Below, one piece after another: positions 1 through 7,996 of a stretch of 64,000 nt of DNA; position 1 is the first letter of the stretch, and every line of letters begins with the position of its first letter. Source of the stretch: SG8-4 sp964598225 (GTDB lineage Bacteria; Planctomycetota; Phycisphaerae; Sedimentisphaerales; Anaerobacaceae); NCBI GenBank assembly GCA_964598225.1, contig CAZRBG010000007.1:1-64000 (forward strand), read 5' to 3'. Below the pieces are notes generated by a model. That model searched no databases. It saw nothing but the letters and a program-made list of their open reading frames with translations, and had not been told where the DNA came from. A program made the position numbers and the translations under genes.

Positions 1-92
1 CGCATGATCGAACCGGTCTCCTGACCGTTGACGCCGGTCGACAAGACCAACATCAGAATTAAAGAAATTAGAATTGAATACCTCTTACACAT
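1..92 (-). CDS. Secreted protein, N-terminal fragment (continues outside the window)
   Basis: An open frame begins with ATG at 92 and runs off the left edge. The first residues, MCKRYSILISLILMLVLSTG, form a typical Sec signal peptide (basic start, hydrophobic core), followed by a likely cleavage after VNG and a mature start QETGSIM. A good ribosome binding site, GGAG, lies seven bases upstream. Only about 30 codons are visible, so no function can be assigned. Proteins exported in this way are common in the rest of the window, which fits. Confidence 0.6.
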   Translation of the reverse strand, partial: MCKRYSILISLILMLVLSTGVNGQETGSIM

Positions 93-611
93 GATGCTTC
101 TCCTTCAAAAACACTGCAAGACTATTGACTATGCCCCGGCGTACATACCAGAGCATAAATTGTCTGCCCGCATACGGGCGCCCAAGCGGCGAGGCCTCGT
201 ACCCATAACAGACAATCAACACACAATCTTCAGACAGGCGATAAGGCGTCTTGAACTACCGTCTCGCGCCTGCCTGTAAAGAACATTGTCTCCGGATTTG
301 GCTTTTCTTCTCCTCCTTGGGGGAGCTGTGCACTTGCTAAAAGCTGAAATGCGATATTTGCAGATTATACATTGCCTCACTCCAACTCCGTTCCCTCGCC
401 CGACACGCTCGGACGGTTGCCCAGGAACTATGGATACTCTTGCACGTCGGAAAACCAAATCATAAAGAGCAAACCATGTCCGACTATTATAGTTGTATCA
501 GATCGTAGATACCCGCGTCAAGAAAAAAGTCCCGTAAATATTTTAAATTTCCCGCCAACATTACCAACATCCGAATCTTTTTGTGATCGGTGTATAATTT
601 TATCAACAGAA
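93..611. other. Intergenic stretch with no gene seen
   Basis: About 520 bases lie between the start of the leftward partial gene and the rpsA terminator. Short open frames here have neither recognisable protein content nor a convincing ribosome binding site. A TATAAT box occurs on the minus strand near 361-371, but no -35 box sits at the right distance. The segment probably contains the 5' untranslated region of the partial gene at the left edge. No known riboswitch fold was recognised. Confidence 0.4.
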
Positions 612-652
612 CAAAATAAACAGCCGCCGCAACTTTTCTTACGGCGACTGTT
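612..652 (-). terminator. Rho-independent terminator of rpsA
   Basis: On the minus strand a ten-base-pair stem (arms at 642-651 and 620-629, one G-U pair) closes a loop of twelve bases and is followed by a T-rich tract reading TTTATTTTG. It lies about 70 bases beyond the rpsA stop codon, in the right orientation. Confidence 0.8.
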
Positions 653-719
653 TGTTACCATGACTAATTTGCAATCTCGGTCTCGAAATGTACTCAATCG
701 GACTGTGATTAAATTCTCC

Positions 720-2774
720 TCAGCTTTTTTCCTCTTGCTTTCCCGCTTCGCCGGCGGACTCATCGGGCATCTGCTGAGTATCCGGCTTTTGCTCAGACTG
801 CTCTTGTTGTGGCGTCTCTTCAGACGCCTGCGGACCCGATACTTTTTCATCAACAGCGGTTTCGGCCTCCTGAGCCGACTCTGACGTACCTGAATCAGCC
901 TTTTCTTCGGCCTCCGGCTGCGTTTTTTCTTCGGTTTCGGTCTTTGGCGCACCCGGCGTGACAACTTCAGGCCCTTTAATATTCGGTTCTGCGAGAGTAT
1001 CTGCCGACTCGCCTTCTGCGGACTTTAACTGCTGCTTTCTTATCTCATTGGCGTCGGTGTCGGAAAGCACTCTTTCAGGCCCCGCAGGGACGTGAGGCTT
1101 CGGTGCGGCTTCTGCGGCCTGTTCCTCTTCGGCCCATTTTACCCTGCGCAGGCTCAATCCGATCTTTCGAGAGTCGCTGTCTACCTTGAGGATCTTGACC
1201 TCGACCTCGTCGCCGACGTTTACGACGTCCTGGGGCTTGTCGATCTTGTGATCGGCCAGCTCCGATATGTGCAATAATCCTTCCAACTCCGGCTCAAGCT
1301 CTACGAAGGCGCCGAAATTGGTGAGTTTTGCCACTTTGCCCTTGATAATGTGACCCGGAATATATTTTTCCGGAATAGCCCGTAACCAGGGATCTTCGGT
1401 CAACTGCTTGATGCCAAGGGAGATGCGTCTTTTTTCTTCGTTGACTTCCAGGACAATGCATTTGACTTCCTGACCCTTCTGAAGTGCTTCGCCGGGATGA
1501 CTGTGCTTTCGAGTCCAGCTGAGGTCCGATATGTGAACCATGCCGTCGATTCCCGGCTCAATTTCCAGAAAAGCGCCGAAATTGGCCACGCTGCGTACTT
1601 TGGCGTTGACGACCGTGCCGGGCGGATATTTCTGAGACGCAACAGCCCAGGGGTTAGTCTGCGTCTGCTTGAGTCCCAGCGAAATCTCCTGCTTTTCTTT
1701 GTTGACGCTGAGCACAACGACTTCGATTTCGTCGCCGAGATTGACCATCTCACCCGGATGCGCCAGCCGCCTGGTCCAGCTCATCTCACTGATGTGCACC
1801 AGACCTTCTATGCCGTCTTCGAGCCGGACAAAGACGCCGTAGTTCATCACGTTTACGACCTTGCCCGTTACTTTCGCTCCCACCGGATAACGAGTTTCGA
1901 CGTCTTCCCACGGACTGGCGGTCTTCTGCTTCAGGCCGAGAGAAATTTTCTCGTGCTGTTTGTCTACGCCGACAACCATGCACTCGATCTCCTGATCGAG
2001 CTCCACCGCCTCGGATGGATGCGAAATCCTGCCCCAGCTCAAATCGGAAATATGTAACAGGCCGTCCAAACCTCCCAGGTCCACGAATACGCCGAAATCG
2101 GCAATATTCTTGACAACGCCCTTGCGAAGCTGTCCGACTTCGATTTCCGAGAGGATCTTTTCTTTACTGCTGCGGCGTTCCTCTTCGATCAGCTTGCGCC
2201 GCGATATCACGATGTTTCTGCCCTCTACGTCTATCTTGAGAATGACGCATTTTACTTCCTTGCCGATGAATCTGCTTATATCACCCGGCTTTCTGATATC
2301 AACCTGGGAAGCCGGCAGGAAAACAGGAACCCCGATATCTACGAGCAAACCACCCTTAATTCGCCTTATAACTTTGCCGGTGACGACGTCGCCTTCTTCC
2401 TTCTCCTCCAGAATCTTCGACCAGCCCATGATCAGGTCGGCCTTGCGCTTGTTCAGTTGAACAAGACCGCTTTCGGAGTCGGTGTCTTCCAAGAGTACGT
2501 CGATCTCTTTGCCGGGTACTATTTCTTCCGGATTGTCGAATTCACCGGCGTCTACAATACCTTCACTCTTAAGGCCCACCTCGACGATAACATCGTTGCC
2601 GATCAGCGATACAATTTTGCCCTTGAGAATTGTCCCCGGCAAACGGCTGTCCACTTTCGTCTGCAGAGCCTCTTCCAAAAATTCATTCTCCGTTTGGCCA
2701 AACATCTCGCCGACCTGCTCGTCGAGCTTTTCTTCGGACAAACCTAACTTGTTGACAATATTTCGGTCTACCAT
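720..2774 (-). CDS. rpsA: 30S ribosomal protein S1
   Basis: S1 binds mRNA leaders on the 30S subunit and helps start translation. The 684-residue product has six S1 (OB-fold) repeats at roughly residues 40-105, 125-190, 210-275, 295-360, 380-450 and 470-540. The last four carry the signature GxFV/AxLxx..G(L/M)xHISxLSW. After the repeats comes a tail of about 140 residues, very rich in Glu, Pro, Ala and Ser, which is longer than in E. coli S1 (557 residues) and looks disordered. I chose ATG at 2774 (MVDRNIVNKLG) because a GAGGG ribosome binding site lies about ten bases upstream; the frame is open to 2828. The gene lies downstream of ispH on the same strand and ends before a strong terminator. 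Confidence 0.97.
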   Translation of the reverse strand: MVDRNIVNKLGLSEEKLDEQVGEMFGQTENEFLEEALQTKVDSRLPGTILKGKIVSLIGNDVIVEVGLKSEGIVDAGEFDNPEEIVPGKEIDVLLEDTDSESGLVQLNKRKADLIMGWSKILEEKEEGDVVTGKVIRRIKGGLLVDIGVPVFLPASQVDIRKPGDISRFIGKEVKCVILKIDVEGRNIVISRRKLIEEERRSSKEKILSEIEVGQLRKGVVKNIADFGVFVDLGGLDGLLHISDLSWGRISHPSEAVELDQEIECMVVGVDKQHEKISLGLKQKTASPWEDVETRYPVGAKVTGKVVNVMNYGVFVRLEDGIEGLVHISEMSWTRRLAHPGEMVNLGDEIEVVVLSVNKEKQEISLGLKQTQTNPWAVASQKYPPGTVVNAKVRSVANFGAFLEIEPGIDGMVHISDLSWTRKHSHPGEALQKGQEVKCIVLEVNEEKRRISLGIKQLTEDPWLRAIPEKYIPGHIIKGKVAKLTNFGAFVELEPELEGLLHISELADHKIDKPQDVVNVGDEVEVKILKVDSDSRKIGLSLRRVKWAEEEQAAEAAPKPHVPAGPERVLSDTDANEIRKQQLKSAEGESADTLAEPNIKGPEVVTPGAPKTETEEKTQPEAEEKADSGTSESAQEAETAVDEKVSGPQASEETPQQEQSEQKPDTQQMPDESAGEAGKQEEKS

Positions 2775-3028
2775 AAAACCAAATCCCTCTGTGGAGTTTC
2801 CTTTCCTGACCCGCCAAGCGCTCCACACTTACGCCGACAAGCCTCTGCGCCACACAGCACAAATTCAACTCATTATTTTTCCAACGAAACCCAAATGCCC
2901 ACGCAGCAAATGGGATTAGATATTATAACAGTACACAAACAGAATGCCAATGCTATCTGAAAGTTTTGTACCTTATTTAAGACCTTTTATATGCAAAACA
3001 GGAGACATTTACCCAGAATCGCCGGATC

Positions 3029-3874
3029 TCAACTTTCGGGTCGGTTGCGTTCTTTCAGATTATCTACGAACTCGTTTATTATCCAGTCGGGCGTCGATGC
3101 ACCCGCTGTAACGCCGGCTGTTTTCTTGCCGCGAAGTACGCTCTTATCCAGTTCGGCCCAGTTTTGCAGATGGAAGGTTTCAGGGTTGACCCTTTTGCAG
3201 AGGTCCGCCAGCCGGCGCGTATTTGCGCTTTCCAGACCGCCGAGCACGAACATTATATCAACCTCTCCGCAAAGCCGCACCGCCGATTCCTGCCGCTTGA
3301 TCGCTTCCTTACAAAGGGTATTGATAACCTTCATCTCGTTGAAGTCGCCGCACCCTATGGCGCCTATTATCCTGCCGACATCCTCGGGATTCTGCGTGGT
3401 CTGGAAAACTACCCCTAATTTGCCGTTGGCCGGCAGCTTGTGCAGGTCGGATTCATCGGCCAGAACGACAACGTCCGAGGCGCATCCGACGACCGCCTTC
3501 ACCTCGGGATGATTTTCCTCGCCTATGATCACGACTTTGTACCCGTCGCGCTCAAGCTCGGCTGCGATGTGCTGCACCCTCTTGACCAGTACACAGGTGG
3601 CGTCGACTATTTTGAATCCCTTTTCTTTGAGTGTGTCTATCTGGGCCGGCGCCGCACCATGAGACCGAATCAGAACCGTGCCGGATCGGACGTCCTCGAC
3701 CGAACCGACAGTCTTAAGTCCGCTTTTCGCCAATCGCTCCACCGCGTCTTTGTTGTGAATTATCGGGCCGAGACTGTAGACGTCCTGCTCTTCGGCCAGG
3801 ATCTCTTCAGCGACGCTGATGGCATTCCTGACACCGTGGCAGAACCCGCATTTTTCCGCAACCAGTACTCTCAT
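3029..3874 (-). CDS. ispH: 4-hydroxy-3-methylbut-2-enyl diphosphate reductase (LytB)
   Basis: This enzyme performs the last step of the MEP pathway, reducing HMBPP to IPP and DMAPP with a [4Fe-4S] cluster. The start MRVLVAEKCGFCHGV is the classic IspH N-terminus, and three conserved cysteines are visible (FCHGV near residue 12, DATC near 93, NTLCKEA near 190). The TQNPED and GGLESANTRRL blocks are also present. The length of 281 residues matches the family. ATG at 3874 starts exactly at the family's first conserved residues, so the longer upstream frame (to 3910) is probably not used. It lies about 255 bases upstream of rpsA in the same orientation; in Clostridia these two genes are often fused. 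Confidence 0.96.
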   Translation of the reverse strand: MRVLVAEKCGFCHGVRNAISVAEEILAEEQDVYSLGPIIHNKDAVERLAKSGLKTVGSVEDVRSGTVLIRSHGAAPAQIDTLKEKGFKIVDATCVLVKRVQHIAAELERDGYKVVIIGEENHPEVKAVVGCASDVVVLADESDLHKLPANGKLGVVFQTTQNPEDVGRIIGAIGCGDFNEMKVINTLCKEAIKRQESAVRLCGEVDIMFVLGGLESANTRRLADLCKRVNPETFHLQNWAELDKSVLRGKKTAGVTAGASTPDWIINEFVDNLKERNRPES

Positions 3875-3997
3875 GTAATCCAAATACAACGAATCGGACA
3901 AAGAACTCAATGTCGAAACAATATAATAAAAACAAGCGGCAAAATCCAGGAAAACTCTGCACCGAGGTGATGCCGTGATATTTTGTTGAGTTTATAC

Positions 3998-4026
3998 TTG
4001 ACGAGTAAAAACAAATCGGTTTTATT
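3998..4026 (+). promoter_or_regulatory. Possible sigma-70 type promoter for the OmpA-like lipoprotein
   Basis: TTGACG at 3998-4003 and TTTATT at 4021-4026 are separated by 17 bases, upstream of the gene starting at 4141. The -35 box is good, the -10 box only moderate. Confidence 0.3.
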
Positions 4027-4140
4027 TCATACTCGAGGGCTGAGAATGCATAACATATTAGGTTCTTGCAGCCCGGAAGGACCTGGATTTTTAAGGAAAG
4101 TCAAAGGAATATCTGAATTATCATGGAAAGGGCTTATATC

Positions 4141-4914
4141 ATGCGAACTGTCAGACTCTCGGCGATACTTATTATCTGCACTTTTGGTTTGGTAATGACC
4201 GGCTGCAACGGCAGTCAGGACCTGCGGATTCAAAATGATGTGCAGGCACGACGTATTGCCGAACTTGAATCAGAACTCGGTGTTGCCAGAAGGAAACTAA
4301 CACAACTGGAACAGCAACTCGCCGAAGCCCGCCAGACGGGTGGAATAGAAACGCAGGCCCTTCGCGACAAGGTCGCCGCACTGGAAGAGAACAAAAAACA
4401 ATTGGAAGAGTTGGTAAAGTCGCTGCAGGAAAAGCTGCTGTTAGGCGGAACGACGGTGCCGGTAGAGCTGAGCACGCTGCTGGAAGACTTCGCGAATCAG
4501 CATGATATGGTCACGTACGACTCGCAACGCGGCGTGGTAAGATTCAAAAGCGACCTGCTCTTCGAGCTGGGCAGCGCCAAAGTGGCAAGTTCGTCAATTC
4601 CGGCGGTTCAGGCGCTTTCGAACATTCTCAAGAGCGAAGAGGCCCAGGAATTCGACGTCATAATAGCCGGGCATACCGACGACATTCGCATTGCCAAACC
4701 GTCAACGCTCGAGAAGCATCCTACAAACTGGCACCTCTCGGCACACAGAGCAATATCCGTCCTGGAAATAATGGTGGATAATACTGTGGACCCGAACCGG
4801 CTGAGCGTCCGGGGCTTCGGGCAGTACAGACCCGTAGAGGAAAACCGGCCCAACAGGAAGGGAAATCCGAAAAACAGACGAGTGGAAATCTTCATAGTAC
4901 CCAAAGGAGCATAA
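4141..4914 (+). CDS. OmpA-family peptidoglycan-binding lipoprotein (Pal-like)
   Basis: This is probably an outer-membrane lipoprotein tethering the envelope to peptidoglycan. The 257-residue protein starts with a lipoprotein signal ending in a lipobox (LVMTGC, lipidated Cys near residue 22). A heptad-like, Glu/Gln/Leu-rich coiled coil follows at about 30-95. The OmpA C-terminal domain covers about 120-255, with the GHTDD motif and the closing NRRVEIFI that bind diaminopimelate. The start at 4141 has a GGAAAGGG ribosome binding site; an in-frame ATG at 4123 would place extra charged residues before the signal peptide. It stands alone, so its partners are unknown. Pal itself has no such long coiled coil, so a stalk-like spacer is inferred. 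Confidence 0.88.
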   Translation: MRTVRLSAILIICTFGLVMTGCNGSQDLRIQNDVQARRIAELESELGVARRKLTQLEQQLAEARQTGGIETQALRDKVAALEENKKQLEELVKSLQEKLLLGGTTVPVELSTLLEDFANQHDMVTYDSQRGVVRFKSDLLFELGSAKVASSSIPAVQALSNILKSEEAQEFDVIIAGHTDDIRIAKPSTLEKHPTNWHLSAHRAISVLEIMVDNTVDPNRLSVRGFGQYRPVEENRPNRKGNPKNRRVEIFIVPKGA

Positions 4915-4985
4915 TCTCAAATCTCAGATTTCAAATTCGAAAATCTCAAGCCTGTCCTGAGCGGACCCGAAGAATTCTGAATTCG
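4912..4985. repeat. Low-complexity and REP-like intergenic repeat
   Basis: Just after the lipoprotein gene, a stretch alternates ATCTCAAATCTCAGATTTC-like units. It is followed by CCTGTCCTGAGCGGACCCGAAG and a GAATTCTGAATTC palindrome. The first part resembles the segment at 15452-15488 and the second resembles the CCTGCCCCGAGCGCAGTCGAA stretch near 7730. It looks like dispersed repeat DNA rather than a gene. The rest of the gap up to 5143 shows nothing recognisable. Confidence 0.5.
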
Positions 4986-5143
4986 TTCGGACGGCGGAAT
5001 GCACTTTAATGCTCATCAAGCCGGATGCCGTGTAGCGGCATCTTGGCGGCCGCATAATTTCGCGATTGCAGGAGAAGGGGTTTTTCAACTCGTCGCCGTT
5101 AAGCTCACGCACATATCGGAGGATTTGGCCCGCCGCTTTTTGC

Positions 5144-5172
5144 TTGAATTTCCCCATCTTTTTTGGTAATAT
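5144..5172 (+). promoter_or_regulatory. Likely sigma-70 type promoter of the beta-helix gene
   Basis: TTGAAT at 5144-5149 and TAATAT at 5167-5172 are spaced by exactly 17 bases. They sit about 40 bases upstream of the ATG at 5212, which has a strong GGAGG site. The region is AT-rich, unlike its surroundings. Confidence 0.5.
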
Positions 5173-5211
5173 ATTATTAGTATATTGTTGTTTTTTTTTC
5201 GGAGGACGGAT

Positions 5212-7614
5212 ATGGGGATGAAGATATCGTCTCTTATTTTCGTGCTTCTGCTGCCGCTCGTTTCGGCAAATGCAGAAATATTCACCGTTGACGATAACGG
5301 CGGTGCCGATTTTACCGAAATTCAGCCTGCTATTAACGCCTCGCGAGACGGCGACACTGTCGTTGTCAGTCCCGGTACGTACGTTCGCAAGTTATCTTTC
5401 AACAGAAATGCGATCACGCTCACCAGTGAGGACCCGAACGATCCGAACATCGTCGAGGCGACGGTCATCGCCGTCAACGCCGACTACAGCGTAAGTTTCG
5501 ATTTCGCCGAGGACAGCAACTCGGTCCTGACCGGCTTTACGATAACCGGTCGTGGAATTCATTGCTACGCGACGTCTCCGACCATTACGAAGAACGTCAT
5601 CACCGGATGCACTAATTTCGGCATCGAAGGTGAAATGGGCGCAGCTCCGATCATCTCGGACAACACGATCACCTTCAACGCCATGCCTGCGATATATTTC
5701 TGCAACGGGCCGATCACGAATAATACCATCTCCTCCAACCGGGGAGGAATCGCTTTCTGCAATGGCCCCATAACCGGAAATGTCATATCGGACAATATGG
5801 AGACCGATTCGGGCCGCGGCGGCGCTTTGTCTTTCTGCAAGGGCCCGATAATAGGCAACGTCATCACAAATAACTATGCCGTCTATAAAGGCGGCGCGTC
5901 CTACGAATGCATCGGGCCGATCCTGGATAACATCATCGTGGGCAACAAGAGCGAGATCGCGGGCGGGGCGATTTGCAATACCCGCGGCGTAATAGCCAAC
6001 AACATTATCTCCGGCAACAGTTCCGACAACGGCGGCGGTCTTTTTGGCTGCACTCAGGTATTTAACAACACAATCGTCGGCAACATCGCATATCAAACCG
6101 GCGGCGCGCTGAGCCAGTGCCCCGGTCATATCAGCAGCAACATCATAGCCCTGAACCGAGCGGGCTCGGTCGGCGGCATCAGCGGAATAACCACAAGCTC
6201 CTACAACAACTTCTGGGCGAACCAGGGCGCCAACTTCGGCGGCGGCGCGAAACCCGGCGCGGGTGAAATCTTTGCCGAACCGCTTTTTGCCGTTGCCGGT
6301 TACTGGGATCCCAACGGAACCGAAGACGAGGCGGACGATTTCTGGGTGGACGGCGACTATCATCTGGAGTCGGAAGCCGGCAGGTGGGATCCCGTTGGAT
6401 TTCGCTGGGTTATTGATGACGTCACCAGCCCCTGCGTGGATGCCGGCGATCCGAACCTGGACTGGACAACCGAGTTGTGGCCGCACGGCAAACGCATCAA
6501 TATCGGCGCCTACGGCGGCACGCCCGAGGCGAGTATGTCGTTGTCCGATCTCGGCAACGTCGCGGATCTCAATCCCGACGTTAACGACGCCAACGACTGG
6601 GTGGATGAGACCGACCTGGCCCTGCTCAACAGCAAATGGCTGGTCGAGCAGGTTCTGCTGGCAGAAGACCTCGACAGAAACGGGGTCGTCGACGCCAACG
6701 ACTTGGAAATTCTTATGGCCAACTGGAATCCCAAACCCCAACCGCCAACGCCCGATCCGATGACGTGGGCGAGAGCACCCAACGCAACATCGAGAACTGC
6801 AATCACCATGAGCGCCACCGTTGCCGTCTCCGGCGAGGACAGCACAATAGAATATTACTTCGACGCTACAATACCCGGCGGTCACGACAGCGGCTGGCAG
6901 GCCGGTCCGGAGTACACGGATACGGGCCTGACGGCGGGGACAACGTATTCGTACAGAGTAAAAGCTCGCAACAGTGGGAATCTCGTGGAGACGGCTTTCT
7001 CGGACGTACGCTCGGCCACGACTCTGCCGCCGGACAGCACGCCTCCGACTCCCGATCCGGCAACATGGGCGACCGAACCTTACGTTTCGGGCCCCGGCTC
7101 AGCGCGCATGGTCGCAACAACGGCATCCGACGAGAGCGGCGTTGAATATTATTTCGAATGCACTTCTAGCCCTGCTTACAGCAGCGGCTGGCAGGACAGC
7201 CCGATTTATGAGGCCAAGTCTGTGCCGAGAGGTACATACGGTTTTGTCGTCAGAGCCCGGGACAAATCGCCCAACCATAATACCACGGGCGACTCACCGG
7301 AGGTTACTCTCGATCTGGCCGCACCTACGCCCGATCCGATGCAATGGCAGTCCCCGCCGGATGAGGTATACGGCGGAGGCGGAACGTTCGATTACTGGGC
7401 CGTGATGACCGCAGTGGAGGCTTCCGACCCGGACGGCGGCGTGCAGTATTTCTTCCAGTGTACAACCGAATCGGGCTTCAACAGCGGCTGGCAGGACTCG
7501 CCAACGTATCAGGTGCGGCTCGGGAGGAGCGGCCAGCTACACCGCTTCCGCGTAAAGGCCCGCGACACCTACGGCAACGAAACCGCCTACTCCGAAGAGA
7601 CCATGGCCCGCTAA
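5212..7614 (+). CDS. Secreted right-handed beta-helix protein with dockerin-like and fn3-like repeats
   Basis: This is a large exported protein (800 residues). A signal peptide covers about residues 1-22. A parallel beta-helix spans about 25-410, with many short Gly/Asn/Ile repeats such as GPITxNxIS and NNxISGN; this fold is typical of polysaccharide lyases and adhesins. Residues about 455-515 carry two calcium-loop motifs (LNPDVNDANDWVDETDLALL and DLDRNGVVDANDLEIL), a dockerin type I arrangement. Three tandem fn3-like modules fill the C-terminus, each with the signature (V/I)(E/Q)YYFxCT..SGWQ.SP.Y. The start has GGAGG six bases upstream. No catalytic residues could be identified, so enzymatic activity is uncertain. 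No cohesin-containing scaffold is visible nearby. Confidence 0.85.
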   Translation: MGMKISSLIFVLLLPLVSANAEIFTVDDNGGADFTEIQPAINASRDGDTVVVSPGTYVRKLSFNRNAITLTSEDPNDPNIVEATVIAVNADYSVSFDFAEDSNSVLTGFTITGRGIHCYATSPTITKNVITGCTNFGIEGEMGAAPIISDNTITFNAMPAIYFCNGPITNNTISSNRGGIAFCNGPITGNVISDNMETDSGRGGALSFCKGPIIGNVITNNYAVYKGGASYECIGPILDNIIVGNKSEIAGGAICNTRGVIANNIISGNSSDNGGGLFGCTQVFNNTIVGNIAYQTGGALSQCPGHISSNIIALNRAGSVGGISGITTSSYNNFWANQGANFGGGAKPGAGEIFAEPLFAVAGYWDPNGTEDEADDFWVDGDYHLESEAGRWDPVGFRWVIDDVTSPCVDAGDPNLDWTTELWPHGKRINIGAYGGTPEASMSLSDLGNVADLNPDVNDANDWVDETDLALLNSKWLVEQVLLAEDLDRNGVVDANDLEILMANWNPKPQPPTPDPMTWARAPNATSRTAITMSATVAVSGEDSTIEYYFDATIPGGHDSGWQAGPEYTDTGLTAGTTYSYRVKARNSGNLVETAFSDVRSATTLPPDSTPPTPDPATWATEPYVSGPGSARMVATTASDESGVEYYFECTSSPAYSSGWQDSPIYEAKSVPRGTYGFVVRARDKSPNHNTTGDSPEVTLDLAAPTPDPMQWQSPPDEVYGGGGTFDYWAVMTAVEASDPDGGVQYFFQCTTESGFNSGWQDSPTYQVRLGRSGQLHRFRVKARDTYGNETAYSEETMAR

Positions 7615-7996
7615 ACAATAGGTCGCCGCTACAGTTGACAGGGGGTGCACCGCACACCAAGAATCTTTTGTACTTTCACGGGATTCGACGGGTGGCAGCT
7701 TCATCGGCGATTGTCGTTTATCGGAGCCTGCCCCGAGCGCAGTCGAACGGGATGGGGCTGGTTCTTTCTTGTAAACCGTTGGTAGTGTGCTCGTAAGAGC
7801 ATTTAAAGAATAAACGCCTCACGGCGTCACTACGAACGGATCGCCCAGCACCAATTCGGTCTCGCCTACGAGAGCAGGACGGTTGCAGATGCGATCAGTT
7901 TCTGGTAACATCCTCGAAATATCAACAGAGTCCATAGAGCTTCTATGAAACCTGAGTGGAAAAGACCGATTGAGTGCATACTTGAAAGGAAGGAAA
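7615..7996. other. Intergenic stretch holding a dispersed repeat copy
   Basis: About 380 bases without a gene. The part at 7690-7765 is a copy of a repeat also found inverted at 20347-20395. The remainder has no recognisable feature, and no terminator was found for the beta-helix gene. Confidence 0.5.
7690..7765 (+). repeat. Dispersed repeat, copy 1 (with internal insertion)
   Basis: The blocks GGGTGGCAGCTTCATCG, TCGTTTATCG and GATGGGGCTGGTTCT occur here in the same order as on the minus strand at 20347-20395. Here the last two blocks are separated by about 28 extra bases containing CCTGCCCCGAGCGCAGTCGAA. The extra bases resemble a separate REP-like unit nested in the first repeat. Confidence 0.6.

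Noticed and set aside
4924..5157. Minus-strand frame of 77 codons in the gap before the beta-helix gene
   Set aside because: Its C-terminal part (EFFGSAQDRLEIFEF) is repeat-coded, and the rest has no family match or good ribosome site.
5392..6885. Long open frame (about 500 codons) on the minus strand opposite the beta-helix gene
   Set aside because: It lies fully within a well-supported gene, has no family resemblance, and reflects the codon pattern of the opposite strand.
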